A stretch of DNA of 12,372 bases from Candidatus Omnitrophota bacterium (GCA_016867095.1 VGKK01000025.1:1-12372), one strand, 5' to 3'. Counted from the first letter of the stretch, positions 1 through 7,019 are shown. Program-made: numbers and translations. The notes: generated from the sequence alone by a model not told the origin.

Positions 1-474
1 TACCTTAAAAGTTTCTTCCCCCGCTTAAAATATAGCGCCTTGGCAAAAATAGGATACCTGGCCAGGCGTAAGGCCTCCCGGTCCGCTCCCGTAGCCGTGA
101 TTTCAGCAGGTACCGCGGATATGCCGGTCGCGGAAGAGGCAGCCGTCACTTTGGAGGTAATGGGTAACCGGGTAATCAGGCTTTATGATGTGGGCGTAGC
201 CGGCGCGCACCGGCTGATGCGGCGCCTTAAGCTTATCCGCAAGGCCAAGGTGATTATTGTGGTGGCGGGGATGGAAGGGGCTTTAGTCAGTTTAGTAAGC
301 GGGCTGGTGAGCCAGCCGGTGATTGCGGTGCCGACCAGCTTTGGTTATGGCGCCAGCTTCAAGGGGCTGTCCGCGTTATTGACGATGTTGAACAGCTGTT
401 CTGCGGGCGTGGCTGTAGTAAATATTGATAACGGCTTTGGCGCCGGGTATTTTGCCAGCTTGATTAATAAGTAA
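1..474 (+). CDS. larB: Nickel-pincer cofactor biosynthesis protein LarB, 3' part (5' end outside window)
   Basis: LarB carboxylates and hydrolyses nicotinic acid adenine dinucleotide, the first step towards the nickel-pincer nucleotide used by lactate racemase-type enzymes (family knowledge). The reading frame is open from base 1, so the TTG at 40 is an internal leucine and the gene starts upstream. About 158 codons are seen; the family is about 250 residues, so this is the C-terminal PurE-like (AIR carboxylase) domain. Visible family motifs are [45 protein letters not shown] and the ending [21 protein letters not shown]. The cysteine in LNSCSAG (codon 397-399) lies 24 residues from the end, where the catalytic cysteine of LarB is expected. 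It ends 69 bases before an FmdE-like gene, the gap being filled by a palindromic element. Family assignment is secure; a functional link to the downstream acs genes is only suggested by adjacency. Confidence 0.9.
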   Translation, partial: YLKSFFPRLKYSALAKIGYLARRKASRSAPVAVISAGTADMPVAEEAAVTLEVMGNRVIRLYDVGVAGAHRLMRRLKLIRKAKVIIVVAGMEGALVSLVSGLVSQPVIAVPTSFGYGASFKGLSALLTMLNSCSAGVAVVNIDNGFGAGYFASLINK

Positions 475-490
475 ATTAAAAATTAAAAAA

Positions 491-542
491 TTAATGGTTC
501 GACTCCGCTCACCATTAACCCTGAGCGAAGTCGAAGGGTTAA
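491..542. repeat. Double stem-loop palindromic element with complementary loops
   Basis: Two hairpins share a central TTAA. Stem 1 is TTAATGG (491-497) with CCATTAA (512-518). Stem 2 is TTAACCC (515-521) with GGGTTAA (536-542). Their 14-base loops (498-511 and 522-535) are reverse complements at 13 of 14 positions, so the element can also fold as one long hairpin, or as two hairpins with kissing loops. The right end reads GAAGGG, five bases before the ATG at 544, so the element may supply the ribosome binding site of the next gene. Short palindromes of this kind resemble REP-type repeats; copy number elsewhere in the genome cannot be judged here. Confidence 0.75.
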
Positions 543-543
543 A

Positions 544-987
544 ATGCAAAATTGCAATTCAAAATTAAAAATTAAGATAGATTTGAAAAAGGCCGTAGAT
601 TTTCACGGCCATTTGGGGCCGTATTTGATTTTGGGAATGTTGATGGGGGAATTGGCATTAAAGAAACTTAAAGCAAAAAAACATTTCGGTATAGAGGCAA
701 TTGTAAGGGGGGCGTCTGAAAAACCCAAATCTTGCCTTATTGACGGAATACAGATTTCTGCCGGGTGCACTTATGGCAAGGGCAATATTAAAAAAATGAA
801 TGGTAGGCAAATCCAGGTTTTATTCTGTAATTTACGGAATAACGCCAAAATGAAAATTTCTTTTAAGAAGGATTTGATTAGGCGGTTGGATGGCATAAAG
901 GGACATGTCGATTCCGAAAAGTTTGCGAGAAAGCTGGTCGGCTGCAATCCGTTAGAATTATTTCAAATTTTAAATTATAATTTTTAA
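544..987 (+). CDS. FmdE-family protein (formylmethanofuran dehydrogenase subunit E-like), zinc-finger-less form
   Basis: The 147-residue product shows the FmdE-domain signature: FHGHLGPYLILG (residues 20-31), SCLIDGIQISAGCTYGKGNI (63-82) and a closing helical part. Histidines 21 and 23 and Cys75 are the likely metal-site residues. Archaeal FmdE accompanies formylmethanofuran dehydrogenase, but bacterial relatives are mostly uncharacterised. The position usually held by Cys in HGHxCP is Gly here, and the C-terminal zinc-finger extension of some relatives is absent. The stop is two bases before the acsC start, so the two genes are probably translationally coupled and act in one process. The start is uncertain: ATG 544 gives an AT-rich leader (MQNCNSKLKIKI) that may be repeat-derived, and TTG 583 fits the domain edge. 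The gene is AT-richer than its neighbours (38% GC in bases 661-720, against 58% in 1381-1440 of acsC, counted by hand). Its biochemical function is unknown. Confidence 0.8.
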   Translation: MQNCNSKLKIKIDLKKAVDFHGHLGPYLILGMLMGELALKKLKAKKHFGIEAIVRGASEKPKSCLIDGIQISAGCTYGKGNIKKMNGRQIQVLFCNLRNNAKMKISFKKDLIRRLDGIKGHVDSEKFARKLVGCNPLELFQILNYNF

Positions 988-989
988 AA

Positions 990-2318
990 ATGGCGCTTTC
1001 CGGGCTGGATATTTATAAGTTATTGCCCAAGACTAATTGCCGCGAATGCGGGTTTGTCACCTGCCTTGCCTTTGCCATGGCCTTGGCAAAGAAGTCAATA
1101 AGCATAGATAAGTGCCCCTATTTGACCCCTGAGGCAAAGAAGGCGCTGGAAGAATCCAGTTTGCCGCCGATAAAATTGGTGACGCTCGGCACAGGAGAAA
1201 ATAAACTGGAAGTTGGCAATGAAAGCGTGATGTTCCGGCACGAAGAAAAATTTCATCATCCCTGCGGGCTGGGGTTTATTATTGAAGACAGCCTTAAAGA
1301 CGCCGAGATTAAGGAAAGGCTGGAGCGGATTAATAAGCTGAAGTTTGAGCGCGTGGGCCAGGCATTAAATGTAAGCCTAGCGGCGATTCGTCAAAATGGC
1401 GAGGCCAAAAGATTCCGCGAGGCAGTAAAGCTGGCGGCAGATAATACTAACTTGGCTTTAGCGTTGATGAGCAGCGATTTGGCGGCAATAAGGCCGGCTT
1501 TAGAGCTAATTAAAGAGAGGCGGCCGCTGATTTACAGCGCGGCCAAGGATAATCTTGCGGAGATGGCTAAATTAGCCAAGGAATTTAAGGCAGCGCTGGT
1601 AGTTTCCGCGCCGGAATTAGAGGCGCTTTCCGGCCTGGCTAAGGAATTAAGCAATCAGGGAGTTAATGATTTAATTTTAGAAATAGGTAAAAAATCTATC
1701 TCCGCCAGGATTTGGGATTTGACGCAGCAAAGAAGGCAGGCGCTGAAAAAATCTATTCGCAGCCTGGGCTATCCGAGCTTAGTGGTGGTTGATGAAAAAG
1801 ACCCGTATGAAGAAACCATTCAGGCCGCTACTTACATTTCCAAATACGCCGGCATTGTTTTAATTAAGGGCATAGAGCCCTGGCAGGCGCTATCGCTTTT
1901 AACTTTAAGGCAGAATATCTATACTGACCCGCAGAAACCTCTGCAGATTGAGCCTAATCTTTACGCGGTGGGCCAGGCCAATGAAAAGTCTCCGGTATTG
2001 GTGACTACGAATTTCTCGCTTACTTATTATACGGTATTGGGCGAAGTAGAGGCCAGCAAAGTCCCGGCCTATGTTATCAGCGTGGATACAGAAGGAATGT
2101 CGGTATTAACTGCCTGGGCCGCGGAAAAGTTTACCCCGGAAAAAATCACGGAGGCGCTTAATAAATTCGGGGTTAAGGATAAAGTCTCGCGTACTCGCTT
2201 GATTATTCCGGGCTATGTGGCGGTCTTGAGCGGCGACCTGGAGGATAAGAGCGGCTGGCAGATACTGGTCGGCCCCAAGGAAGCCAGCGGCATCCCTTCA
2301 TTCTTAAAGAACCTCTAA
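990..2318 (+). CDS. acsC: CODH/ACS corrinoid iron-sulfur protein, large (gamma) subunit
   Basis: AcsC pairs with AcsD to form the corrinoid iron-sulfur protein, which carries the methyl group from methyl-THF (through AcsE) to acetyl-CoA synthase in the cytoplasm. The 442-residue length is as expected for the family. The N-terminal [4Fe-4S] domain has Cys17, Cys20, Cys25 and Cys42 in a CxxC-x4-C-x16-C arrangement. It is followed by a TIM-barrel region (about 90-310) and the C-terminal corrinoid-binding domain, with TTNFSLTYYTVLGEVEASKVP and the stretch DTEGMSVLTAWAAEKF. ATG 990 starts right at the conserved N-terminus (MALSGLDIYKLLPKTNCREC). No Shine-Dalgarno is visible in the AT-rich leader, which fits coupling to the FmdE-like gene ending at 987. 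A perfect hairpin separates it from acsV. Identification is firm. Confidence 0.96.
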   Translation: MALSGLDIYKLLPKTNCRECGFVTCLAFAMALAKKSISIDKCPYLTPEAKKALEESSLPPIKLVTLGTGENKLEVGNESVMFRHEEKFHHPCGLGFIIEDSLKDAEIKERLERINKLKFERVGQALNVSLAAIRQNGEAKRFREAVKLAADNTNLALALMSSDLAAIRPALELIKERRPLIYSAAKDNLAEMAKLAKEFKAALVVSAPELEALSGLAKELSNQGVNDLILEIGKKSISARIWDLTQQRRQALKKSIRSLGYPSLVVVDEKDPYEETIQAATYISKYAGIVLIKGIEPWQALSLLTLRQNIYTDPQKPLQIEPNLYAVGQANEKSPVLVTTNFSLTYYTVLGEVEASKVPAYVISVDTEGMSVLTAWAAEKFTPEKITEALNKFGVKDKVSRTRLIIPGYVAVLSGDLEDKSGWQILVGPKEASGIPSFLKNL

Positions 2319-2323
2319 CATTT

Positions 2324-2363
2324 CAAGACCCGGTCTTGCCAACCGTGGCAAGACCGGGTCTTG
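2324..2363. repeat. Perfect 18-bp stem-loop in the acsC-acsV gap
   Basis: CAAGACCCGGTCTTGCCA (2324-2341) pairs without mismatch with TGGCAAGACCGGGTCTTG (2346-2363), leaving a four-base loop ACCG. Each arm is itself nearly palindromic (AAGACC-N-GGTCTT), so the structure is an inverted repeat built from two self-complementary units. It is followed by GTTTAGTT and then the acsV ATG at 2372; there is no run of T, so it is not a standard intrinsic terminator. It could stabilise the acsC 3' end, lower acsV translation, or be a REP-like mobile repeat. The structure is directly seen; the role is inference. Confidence 0.85.
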
Positions 2364-2371
2364 GTTTAGTT

Positions 2372-4264
2372 ATGGAGAAATTCAGGGTAACCTTTTATCC
2401 GGATAATAAGGCCATAGAGATAGAGAAGGACCGGACTATACTTTCAGCGGCGGTATCGGCAGGCATATACATCAATTCTGTCTGCGGCGGCGACGGCGTC
2501 TGCGGCAGGTGCCGCGTGCGCATAAGAAAAGGCAATGCCTATATACCGGCGGACAGTATTTTAACCCCGCAGGAGAGAAGCGAGAATTTCTGCCTGGCGT
2601 GCCTGGCTACGGTGCAGAGCGATTTAGAAGTGGAAATCCCGGAGCAATCCCGGCTTGATTTTACTAAATCCGGAGAGCAGGTTTTTACGGAGACTGAAGA
2701 AGTGCAGGCGCCGCCAGGCGAGGGCCTGGGGAAAAAATTCCGCCATATGCCGCTGGCGAGAAAAGTTTATCTTAATTTATCTAAGCCCGATATGGAGGAT
2801 AATATTAGCGACCTGGAGCGGCTTTACCGCCACCTGGATTTAGAGCCGTATACCGGCCTTTCCAACATCAAGCAATTAGGCGACCTTTTACGCGACGCCG
2901 AATGGCGGGTAACCGCGACCCTGGCTGACCGGGACGGTATTACTGAATTAATGTCAATAGAGGCCGGCGATACCACCCGCCGTAATTACGGAGTTTGTTT
3001 TGATATCGGCACCACCACCATCAGCGGGCAATTGGTGGATTTGAATAATAGCAAAGTCCTGGGCACAAAGGCCGCTTATAATAAACAAGCTGCTTTTGGC
3101 AGCGATATTATCAGCCGTATCATCCACGCGCAGAAGCAGGAAGGCCTGCCGGAACTGCATAATATTGTCGTGGATGCTGTTAACGAGATTATCCGCGAGC
3201 TGGTAGCGCAACATCACTTGGACTTGAATGATTTGAGCGTAATTCTGTTTGTCGGCAATACCACGATGATACACCTGTTGCTTGAGATAGATCCTTCCTA
3301 TATCCGTAAGGAGCCGTATGTGCCGACGATAAATTTTGCCCCGGTTATCCGCGCCTCGGAGATAGGCATACACATAAAACCGCGGGGCCTGCTTTATTGT
3401 TTGCCGGGAGTATCCAGTTATGTGGGCGCAGATACCACCGCAGGAGTGCTTTCTACGGGTTTATACCGGCAAAAAGAACTGGGGATATTGATTGATATCG
3501 GCACCAACGGCGAGATAGCCCTGGGTAATGACGAGTTTTTAGTTTCCGCGGCAGCCAGCGCCGGGCCTGCCTTTGAAGGCAGCGGCGTGGCCTGTGGCAT
3601 GCGCGCCTCCAGCGGCGCTATCCAGCGCGTTAAAATTGACCCCGAAAAAATGAATGTGGCGTATGAAACTATAGGCGGGGCAAAGCCCCTGGGTATCTGC
3701 GGTTCCGGTTATATTGACGCCTTGGCCGAAATGCTGCAATGCGGCATAATTGATAAAAGCGGAAAGCTTAAAACCGCGGATTCCCGGCGGGCGCGCGATG
3801 GCGAAAACGGCCGGGAGTTTATCCTGGTTTTTAAAGAGCAGTCTGGCAGCGGCGCCGACATAGTCATTACCGAGGCGGATATTGAAAATATAAAACGCGC
3901 CAAAGCCGCGATTTATTCGGCAACTTCGGTATTAATGCGCAAAGTAGAACTGACATTTAAACAGATAGCGCGGATTTTTATTGCCGGAGGTTTCGGCACA
4001 TATTTAGATATTGAAAACGCGGTAAAAATCGGCTTATTGCCGGATATAGAGCGGAAAAAGTTCTCTTTTGTGGGAAATAGCGCGCTATCCGGGGCAAGGC
4101 AGGCGCTGGTTTCCGGCGAGGCGCTGGCAACGGCAAAAGATATCGCGCGTAAAATGACCTACATTGAATTATCCACCGAACAGCAGTATATGGACGAGTA
4201 TATGGCGGCTTTATTTTTCCCGCACACGGACTTAGATAAATTTCCTAGCGTAAGATTTGTGTAA
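2372..4264 (+). CDS. acsV: Corrinoid activation protein AcsV (RACo), [2Fe-2S] ASKHA ATPase
   Basis: AcsV uses ATP to drive electrons from its [2Fe-2S] cluster to the corrinoid protein, restoring inactive Co(II) to Co(I). With ATG 2372 it has 630 residues, close to characterised homologues. The longer frame from TTG 2336 would place the N-terminus inside a hairpin and adds nothing family-like, so I reject it. The N-terminal ferredoxin domain (about 1-90) has Cys38, Cys44, Cys47 and Cys77 (CGGDGVCGRC and LAC), plus an extra Cys74. A linker and middle domain follow. The C-terminal ASKHA/DUF4445 domain begins near 207 with GVCFDIGTTTISGQL, then LIDIGTNGEIALG and IFIAGGFGTYLDIENAVKIG. The stop codon lies inside the left terminal repeat of the element at 4259-4392. 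No clear Shine-Dalgarno is seen. Confidence 0.95.
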   Translation: MEKFRVTFYPDNKAIEIEKDRTILSAAVSAGIYINSVCGGDGVCGRCRVRIRKGNAYIPADSILTPQERSENFCLACLATVQSDLEVEIPEQSRLDFTKSGEQVFTETEEVQAPPGEGLGKKFRHMPLARKVYLNLSKPDMEDNISDLERLYRHLDLEPYTGLSNIKQLGDLLRDAEWRVTATLADRDGITELMSIEAGDTTRRNYGVCFDIGTTTISGQLVDLNNSKVLGTKAAYNKQAAFGSDIISRIIHAQKQEGLPELHNIVVDAVNEIIRELVAQHHLDLNDLSVILFVGNTTMIHLLLEIDPSYIRKEPYVPTINFAPVIRASEIGIHIKPRGLLYCLPGVSSYVGADTTAGVLSTGLYRQKELGILIDIGTNGEIALGNDEFLVSAAASAGPAFEGSGVACGMRASSGAIQRVKIDPEKMNVAYETIGGAKPLGICGSGYIDALAEMLQCGIIDKSGKLKTADSRRARDGENGREFILVFKEQSGSGADIVITEADIENIKRAKAAIYSATSVLMRKVELTFKQIARIFIAGGFGTYLDIENAVKIGLLPDIERKKFSFVGNSALSGARQALVSGEALATAKDIARKMTYIELSTEQQYMDEYMAALFFPHTDLDKFPSVRFV

Positions 4265-4392
4265 TGTGTAAAGTGTAACGTGTAATGTGAGTGTAATGCA
4301 AAAGAATGTGTAATGGAAAAGCAAAATGAAGCTTTTGCATTGCACATAGAACCATTACACCAGCGTTACACGTTACACAATTAACATTACAC
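4259..4392. repeat. MITE-like inverted-repeat element made of GTGTAAN heptads
   Basis: The outermost nine bases, GTGTAATGT (4259-4267) and ACATTACAC (4384-4392), are perfect inverted repeats. The left half contains GTGTAA at 4259, 4266, 4273, 4280, 4291 and 4308; the first four are spaced exactly seven bases with a varying seventh base. The right half contains TTACAC at 4355, 4366, 4373 and 4387. Further pairings are 4273-4287 with 4364-4378 (14 of 15), 4291-4304 with 4332-4345 (13 of 14) and 4308-4316 with 4352-4360 (9 of 9). The acsV stop codon (4262-4264) lies in the left end, and the cooC ATG follows the right end by nine bases. No protein is encoded, so any mobility would need an enzyme acting in trans. 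Confidence 0.8.
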
Positions 4393-4401
4393 AGAATAAT
4401 T

Positions 4402-5163
4402 ATGGGTTATATTATCGCAATAGCCGGTAAAGGCGGCACAGGAAAGACTACTATTGCCGCGCTTATCGCCAGGTTAATCAAGGAAAAGAAGTTGGGCTCG
4501 GTGCTGGCGATAGACGCTGACCCAAACAGCAATCTGGCCGTAAACTTAGGGATAGAGCCGGGCCAGACTATCGGCGGCATTATTGACGATATTGCCAGGC
4601 ACCCGGACAAAATTCCCGCGGGGATGACTAAAGACCGGTTTGTGGAATACCAGGTGCATACCGCAATCAGCGAAGGCAATGGTTTTGACGTTTTGACTAT
4701 GGGCCGGCCCGAAGGCCCGGGTTGTTATTGTTACGTGAATAATGTCTTAAGGGGCGCAATGGCCAAGTTAATCGCCGATTACGATTATATTGTGATTGAT
4801 AATGAGGCCGGATTAGAGCATTTATCGCGGCGCACCACGCGCAGCGCCGATGCATTGGTAGTTATTTCTGATGTTACTCCTGTGGGCTTACGCTCAGCCG
4901 CAAGAATCAGCGATTTAGTCAGGGAATTAGAGATAAAGACTAAAAATAATCTTTTACTTATTAATCGTTACGCAGGTAATATTGAAAAAGAAAAGCTCAG
5001 CGCTTTTAATCTGGATTATAATCTGGATTATATAGGTAATATACCCCCTGACAGCCAGATAGAGAAGGTTAGCTTAAACGGCAATTCGCTGATGGATTTA
5101 AAGGAAGATGCCGCGGCCTTAGTTGCCTTACGTAAATTAGGAGACAGAATATGGCAGAAGTAA
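4402..5163 (+). CDS. cooC: CooC-type nickel-insertion ATPase (CODH/ACS maturation)
   Basis: CooC and AcsF proteins are MinD/ParA-like dimeric P-loop ATPases that help load nickel into CO dehydrogenase or acetyl-CoA synthase. The 253-residue product has the deviant Walker A motif GKGGTGKT (residues 9-16), AIDADPNSNL (36-45) as switch I, and IVIDNEAGLEHLSRRT (130-145) as the Walker B/switch II region in the form typical of CooC. A CxC metal-binding pair (Cys108, Cys110 in GPGCYCYVNN) corresponds to the nickel-binding cysteines known in CooC. ATG 4402 lies nine bases after an inverted-repeat element and has no visible Shine-Dalgarno. The 3' end overlaps acsD by 13 bases, so the two are translationally coupled. 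Sequence alone does not separate CooC from AcsF; the position beside acsV and acsD fits either. Confidence 0.9.
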   Translation: MGYIIAIAGKGGTGKTTIAALIARLIKEKKLGSVLAIDADPNSNLAVNLGIEPGQTIGGIIDDIARHPDKIPAGMTKDRFVEYQVHTAISEGNGFDVLTMGRPEGPGCYCYVNNVLRGAMAKLIADYDYIVIDNEAGLEHLSRRTTRSADALVVISDVTPVGLRSAARISDLVRELEIKTKNNLLLINRYAGNIEKEKLSAFNLDYNLDYIGNIPPDSQIEKVSLNGNSLMDLKEDAAALVALRKLGDRIWQK

Positions 5164-6092
5164 TCTTAGAAAAATGGCAGCAGGCAGTATCGACGGTAAA
5201 TATCGGCGCGACCAGAGCCGATGGCGGCAGCCGCAGTCACGTAGTTAAAGTAGGCGGTGAAAGCACGCTGCCATTTTTATTTTCGGAAGGCAGCCTCCCT
5301 AACCGGCCGGTAATTGCCTTTGAGCTTTGCGATATTGTTCCCGCTGACTGGCCGCAGGAATTGGCGAGCGCATACGGCGCCGGTTTCGGCGATCCGCTTT
5401 CCTGGGCGCAAAAGTGCGTAAAAGAATATCAGGCAAAAATTTTATGCCTCAGGCTGCAAGGGGCGCATCCTGATTTCGGCAACAAAAGCGCGGAAGAAGA
5501 GGCGGGATTGATCAGCGCATTATTAAAAAAGGTGGACGTGCCTTTGATTATTTTGGGCTGCGGGGATGACGCCAAGGATAACCTGGTGCTGCCGGCGGTT
5601 TGTCAGGCGGCTAAGGGCGAACGTTGCCTGATCGGCGAGGCGGTGCAGGATAATTATAAAACTTTAGTGGCCAGCGTCTTAGCAGACGGGCACAATATCA
5701 TCGCGCAATCGCCCATTGATATCAATATCGCCAAGCAGCTGAATATTTTAATTTCCGATATGGGCCTGGCCTTGGAAAAGATTGTGATTAACCCCACTAT
5801 CGGGGCTTTAGGATACGGCCTGGAATACGCGTATTCCATTATGGAGCGCAGCCGCCTGGCAGCGTTAGCCGGCGATAAAACCATGGCCTGTCCTTTTATC
5901 GCTTATGTGGGGCAGGAAGCCTGGCGCGCCAAGGAAGCCCGGGCAGAGGCCGGGCAGGGTATAATCTGGGAAATGCTTACTGCCACCGCGCTGATTCAGG
6001 CCGGAGCGGATATCCTGGTGATGCGCCATCCACTGGCCGTAGAAAAGGCGAATAATTATATAGAAGAATTAATGAGAACTAACGGGGTTTGA
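5151..6092 (+). CDS. acsD: CODH/ACS corrinoid iron-sulfur protein, small (delta) subunit
   Basis: AcsD is the TIM-barrel partner of AcsC and caps the corrinoid between the two subunits. The 313-residue product is close to family length and carries the expected pattern: GDPLSWAQKCVKEYQAKILCLRLQGAHPDFGN (about 80-111, strand and loop after the first barrel part), PLIILGCGDDAKDN (131-144), ADGHNIIAQSPIDINIAKQLNIL (178-200), INPTIGALGYGLEYAYSIMER (213-233) and CPFIAYVGQEAWRAKEA (247-263). The start is fixed by AGGAG at 5139-5143, seven bases before ATG 5151, inside the end of cooC. This is one of the few strong Shine-Dalgarno sites in the window, as expected for a subunit needed in equal amount to AcsC. 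acsE starts one base after its stop. Identification is firm. Confidence 0.95.
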   Translation: MAEVILEKWQQAVSTVNIGATRADGGSRSHVVKVGGESTLPFLFSEGSLPNRPVIAFELCDIVPADWPQELASAYGAGFGDPLSWAQKCVKEYQAKILCLRLQGAHPDFGNKSAEEEAGLISALLKKVDVPLIILGCGDDAKDNLVLPAVCQAAKGERCLIGEAVQDNYKTLVASVLADGHNIIAQSPIDINIAKQLNILISDMGLALEKIVINPTIGALGYGLEYAYSIMERSRLAALAGDKTMACPFIAYVGQEAWRAKEARAEAGQGIIWEMLTATALIQAGADILVMRHPLAVEKANNYIEELMRTNGV

Positions 6093-6093
6093 T

Positions 6094-6882
6094 ATGTTTA
6101 TAATCGGCGAGTTAATCAACGGTATGTATCAGGATATTGCCAAGGCGATAAAGGAGAAGCATAAGGCCATTATTCAGAAATGCGCCCTGGAGCAGGTTAA
6201 GGCCGGAGCTAGCGCCCTGGATGTGAATTGCGGGCCGGCTGCGCGGGAACCGATAAATGATATACAATGGTTAGTGCAGGCAATTCAGGAAGTGACGGAT
6301 AAACCCCTGGCCCTGGATTCCAGTAAGCCGCAAGTCATTGAATCAGGACTGAAAGTTATCAAAAATAAGGCTATTATTAATTCTACCACTGCCGACCCGG
6401 AGAAGCTGCAAGCCCTGGTGCCCCTGGCTAAAAAATATAATGCCAGGCTGATTGGCCTGACTATCAGCGCAAAGGGTATTCCCCAGAATAAAGACCAGCG
6501 CCTGGAACTGGCGGCAGCCATTGTCGCTCATTGCGCCGAAGAGGGATTTCCGATAGATGATTTGTATCTTGACCCGATAGTATTGCCGGTAAACGTGGCC
6601 CAGGCCCAGATGAAAGATATTTTAGAGTCTATCCGTGAATTTAAGATTATCTCTGAACCCAGCCCAAAGGCGATTGTGGGCTTAAGTAATGTCTCGCAGG
6701 GCGCTTCTGCGCGCAGCCTGGTTAACCGCACGTTTCTGGTGATGGCGCTGGCTTACGGGCTGGATGGGGCCATCCTTGACCCGCTAGATAAAGATTTAAT
6801 GGACGCGGCTATAACCGCGGAATTAATTTTAAATAAGCATATCTACTGCGATTCATATTTAGAGGCATATAGAAAAAAATAA
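6094..6882 (+). CDS. acsE: 5-methyltetrahydrofolate:corrinoid/iron-sulfur protein methyltransferase
   Basis: AcsE transfers the N5-methyl group of methyl-THF to Co(I) of the AcsC/AcsD protein, linking the folate branch of the Wood-Ljungdahl pathway to acetyl-CoA synthesis. It is a single pterin-binding TIM barrel of 262 residues, the length known for this enzyme. The pterin-site residues sit at the numbers I recall for the Moorella enzyme: Asp75 (LALDSS), Asn96 (IINS), Asp160 (LYLDP) and Asn199 (LSNV). DVNCGP at 43-48 and the N-terminal IGELING are also typical. The start is one base after the acsD stop, with GGGG (6084-6087) as a weak ribosome binding site. It closes the compact cooC-acsD-acsE group; downstream lies an inverted-repeat element rather than a T-rich terminator. 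Confidence 0.95.
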   Translation: MFIIGELINGMYQDIAKAIKEKHKAIIQKCALEQVKAGASALDVNCGPAAREPINDIQWLVQAIQEVTDKPLALDSSKPQVIESGLKVIKNKAIINSTTADPEKLQALVPLAKKYNARLIGLTISAKGIPQNKDQRLELAAAIVAHCAEEGFPIDDLYLDPIVLPVNVAQAQMKDILESIREFKIISEPSPKAIVGLSNVSQGASARSLVNRTFLVMALAYGLDGAILDPLDKDLMDAAITAELILNKHIYCDSYLEAYRKK

Positions 6883-6900
6883 TAGCTTTTACGTTCTTTG

Positions 6901-7019
6901 AAATTCCAAATTACAAGCACCAAATTACAAACAAATTACAATTACCAAAATTCAAATGACCGAAACCGTTTTGGTCATTTGGTAATTGGGATTTAGGATT
7001 TGTTTGTGATTTGGAATTT
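6901..7019. repeat. AT-rich inverted-repeat element between acsE and dgkA
   Basis: This element fills most of the 189-base gap after acsE. The outer arms, AAATTCCAAATTACAA (6901-6916) and TTGTGATTTGGAATTT (7004-7019), match at 15 of 16 positions with one G-T wobble. The middle pairing is CAATTACC (6939-6946) with GGTAATTG (6981-6988). The apex pairing is CAAATGACC (6953-6961) with GGTCATTTG (6973-6981). The left arm is longer than the right because CAAATTACAA is partly repeated. It has no coding capacity and differs in sequence from the other palindromes in this window. It could act as an mRNA 3' end structure for acsE; no T-run follows. Confidence 0.75.

Noticed and set aside
40..42. TTG as start of larB
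   Set aside because: The frame is open to base 1 and LarB proteins are about 100 residues longer, so the gene is cut by the window edge and TTG is internal.
2336..2371. Upstream TTG start that would lengthen AcsV by 12 residues
   Set aside because: The added residues are encoded by the loop and right arm of the hairpin at 2324-2363, and the conserved ferredoxin domain begins right after ATG 2372; the 630-residue form matches the family length.
2324..2371. Intrinsic terminator after acsC
   Set aside because: The stem is strong but the following bases are GTTTAGTT, without a T tract, and the operon clearly continues.
4259..4392. Heptad repeats as a CRISPR array
   Set aside because: The units are seven bases with no spacers of regular length, and the two halves are inverted, not direct, repeats; no cas gene is present.
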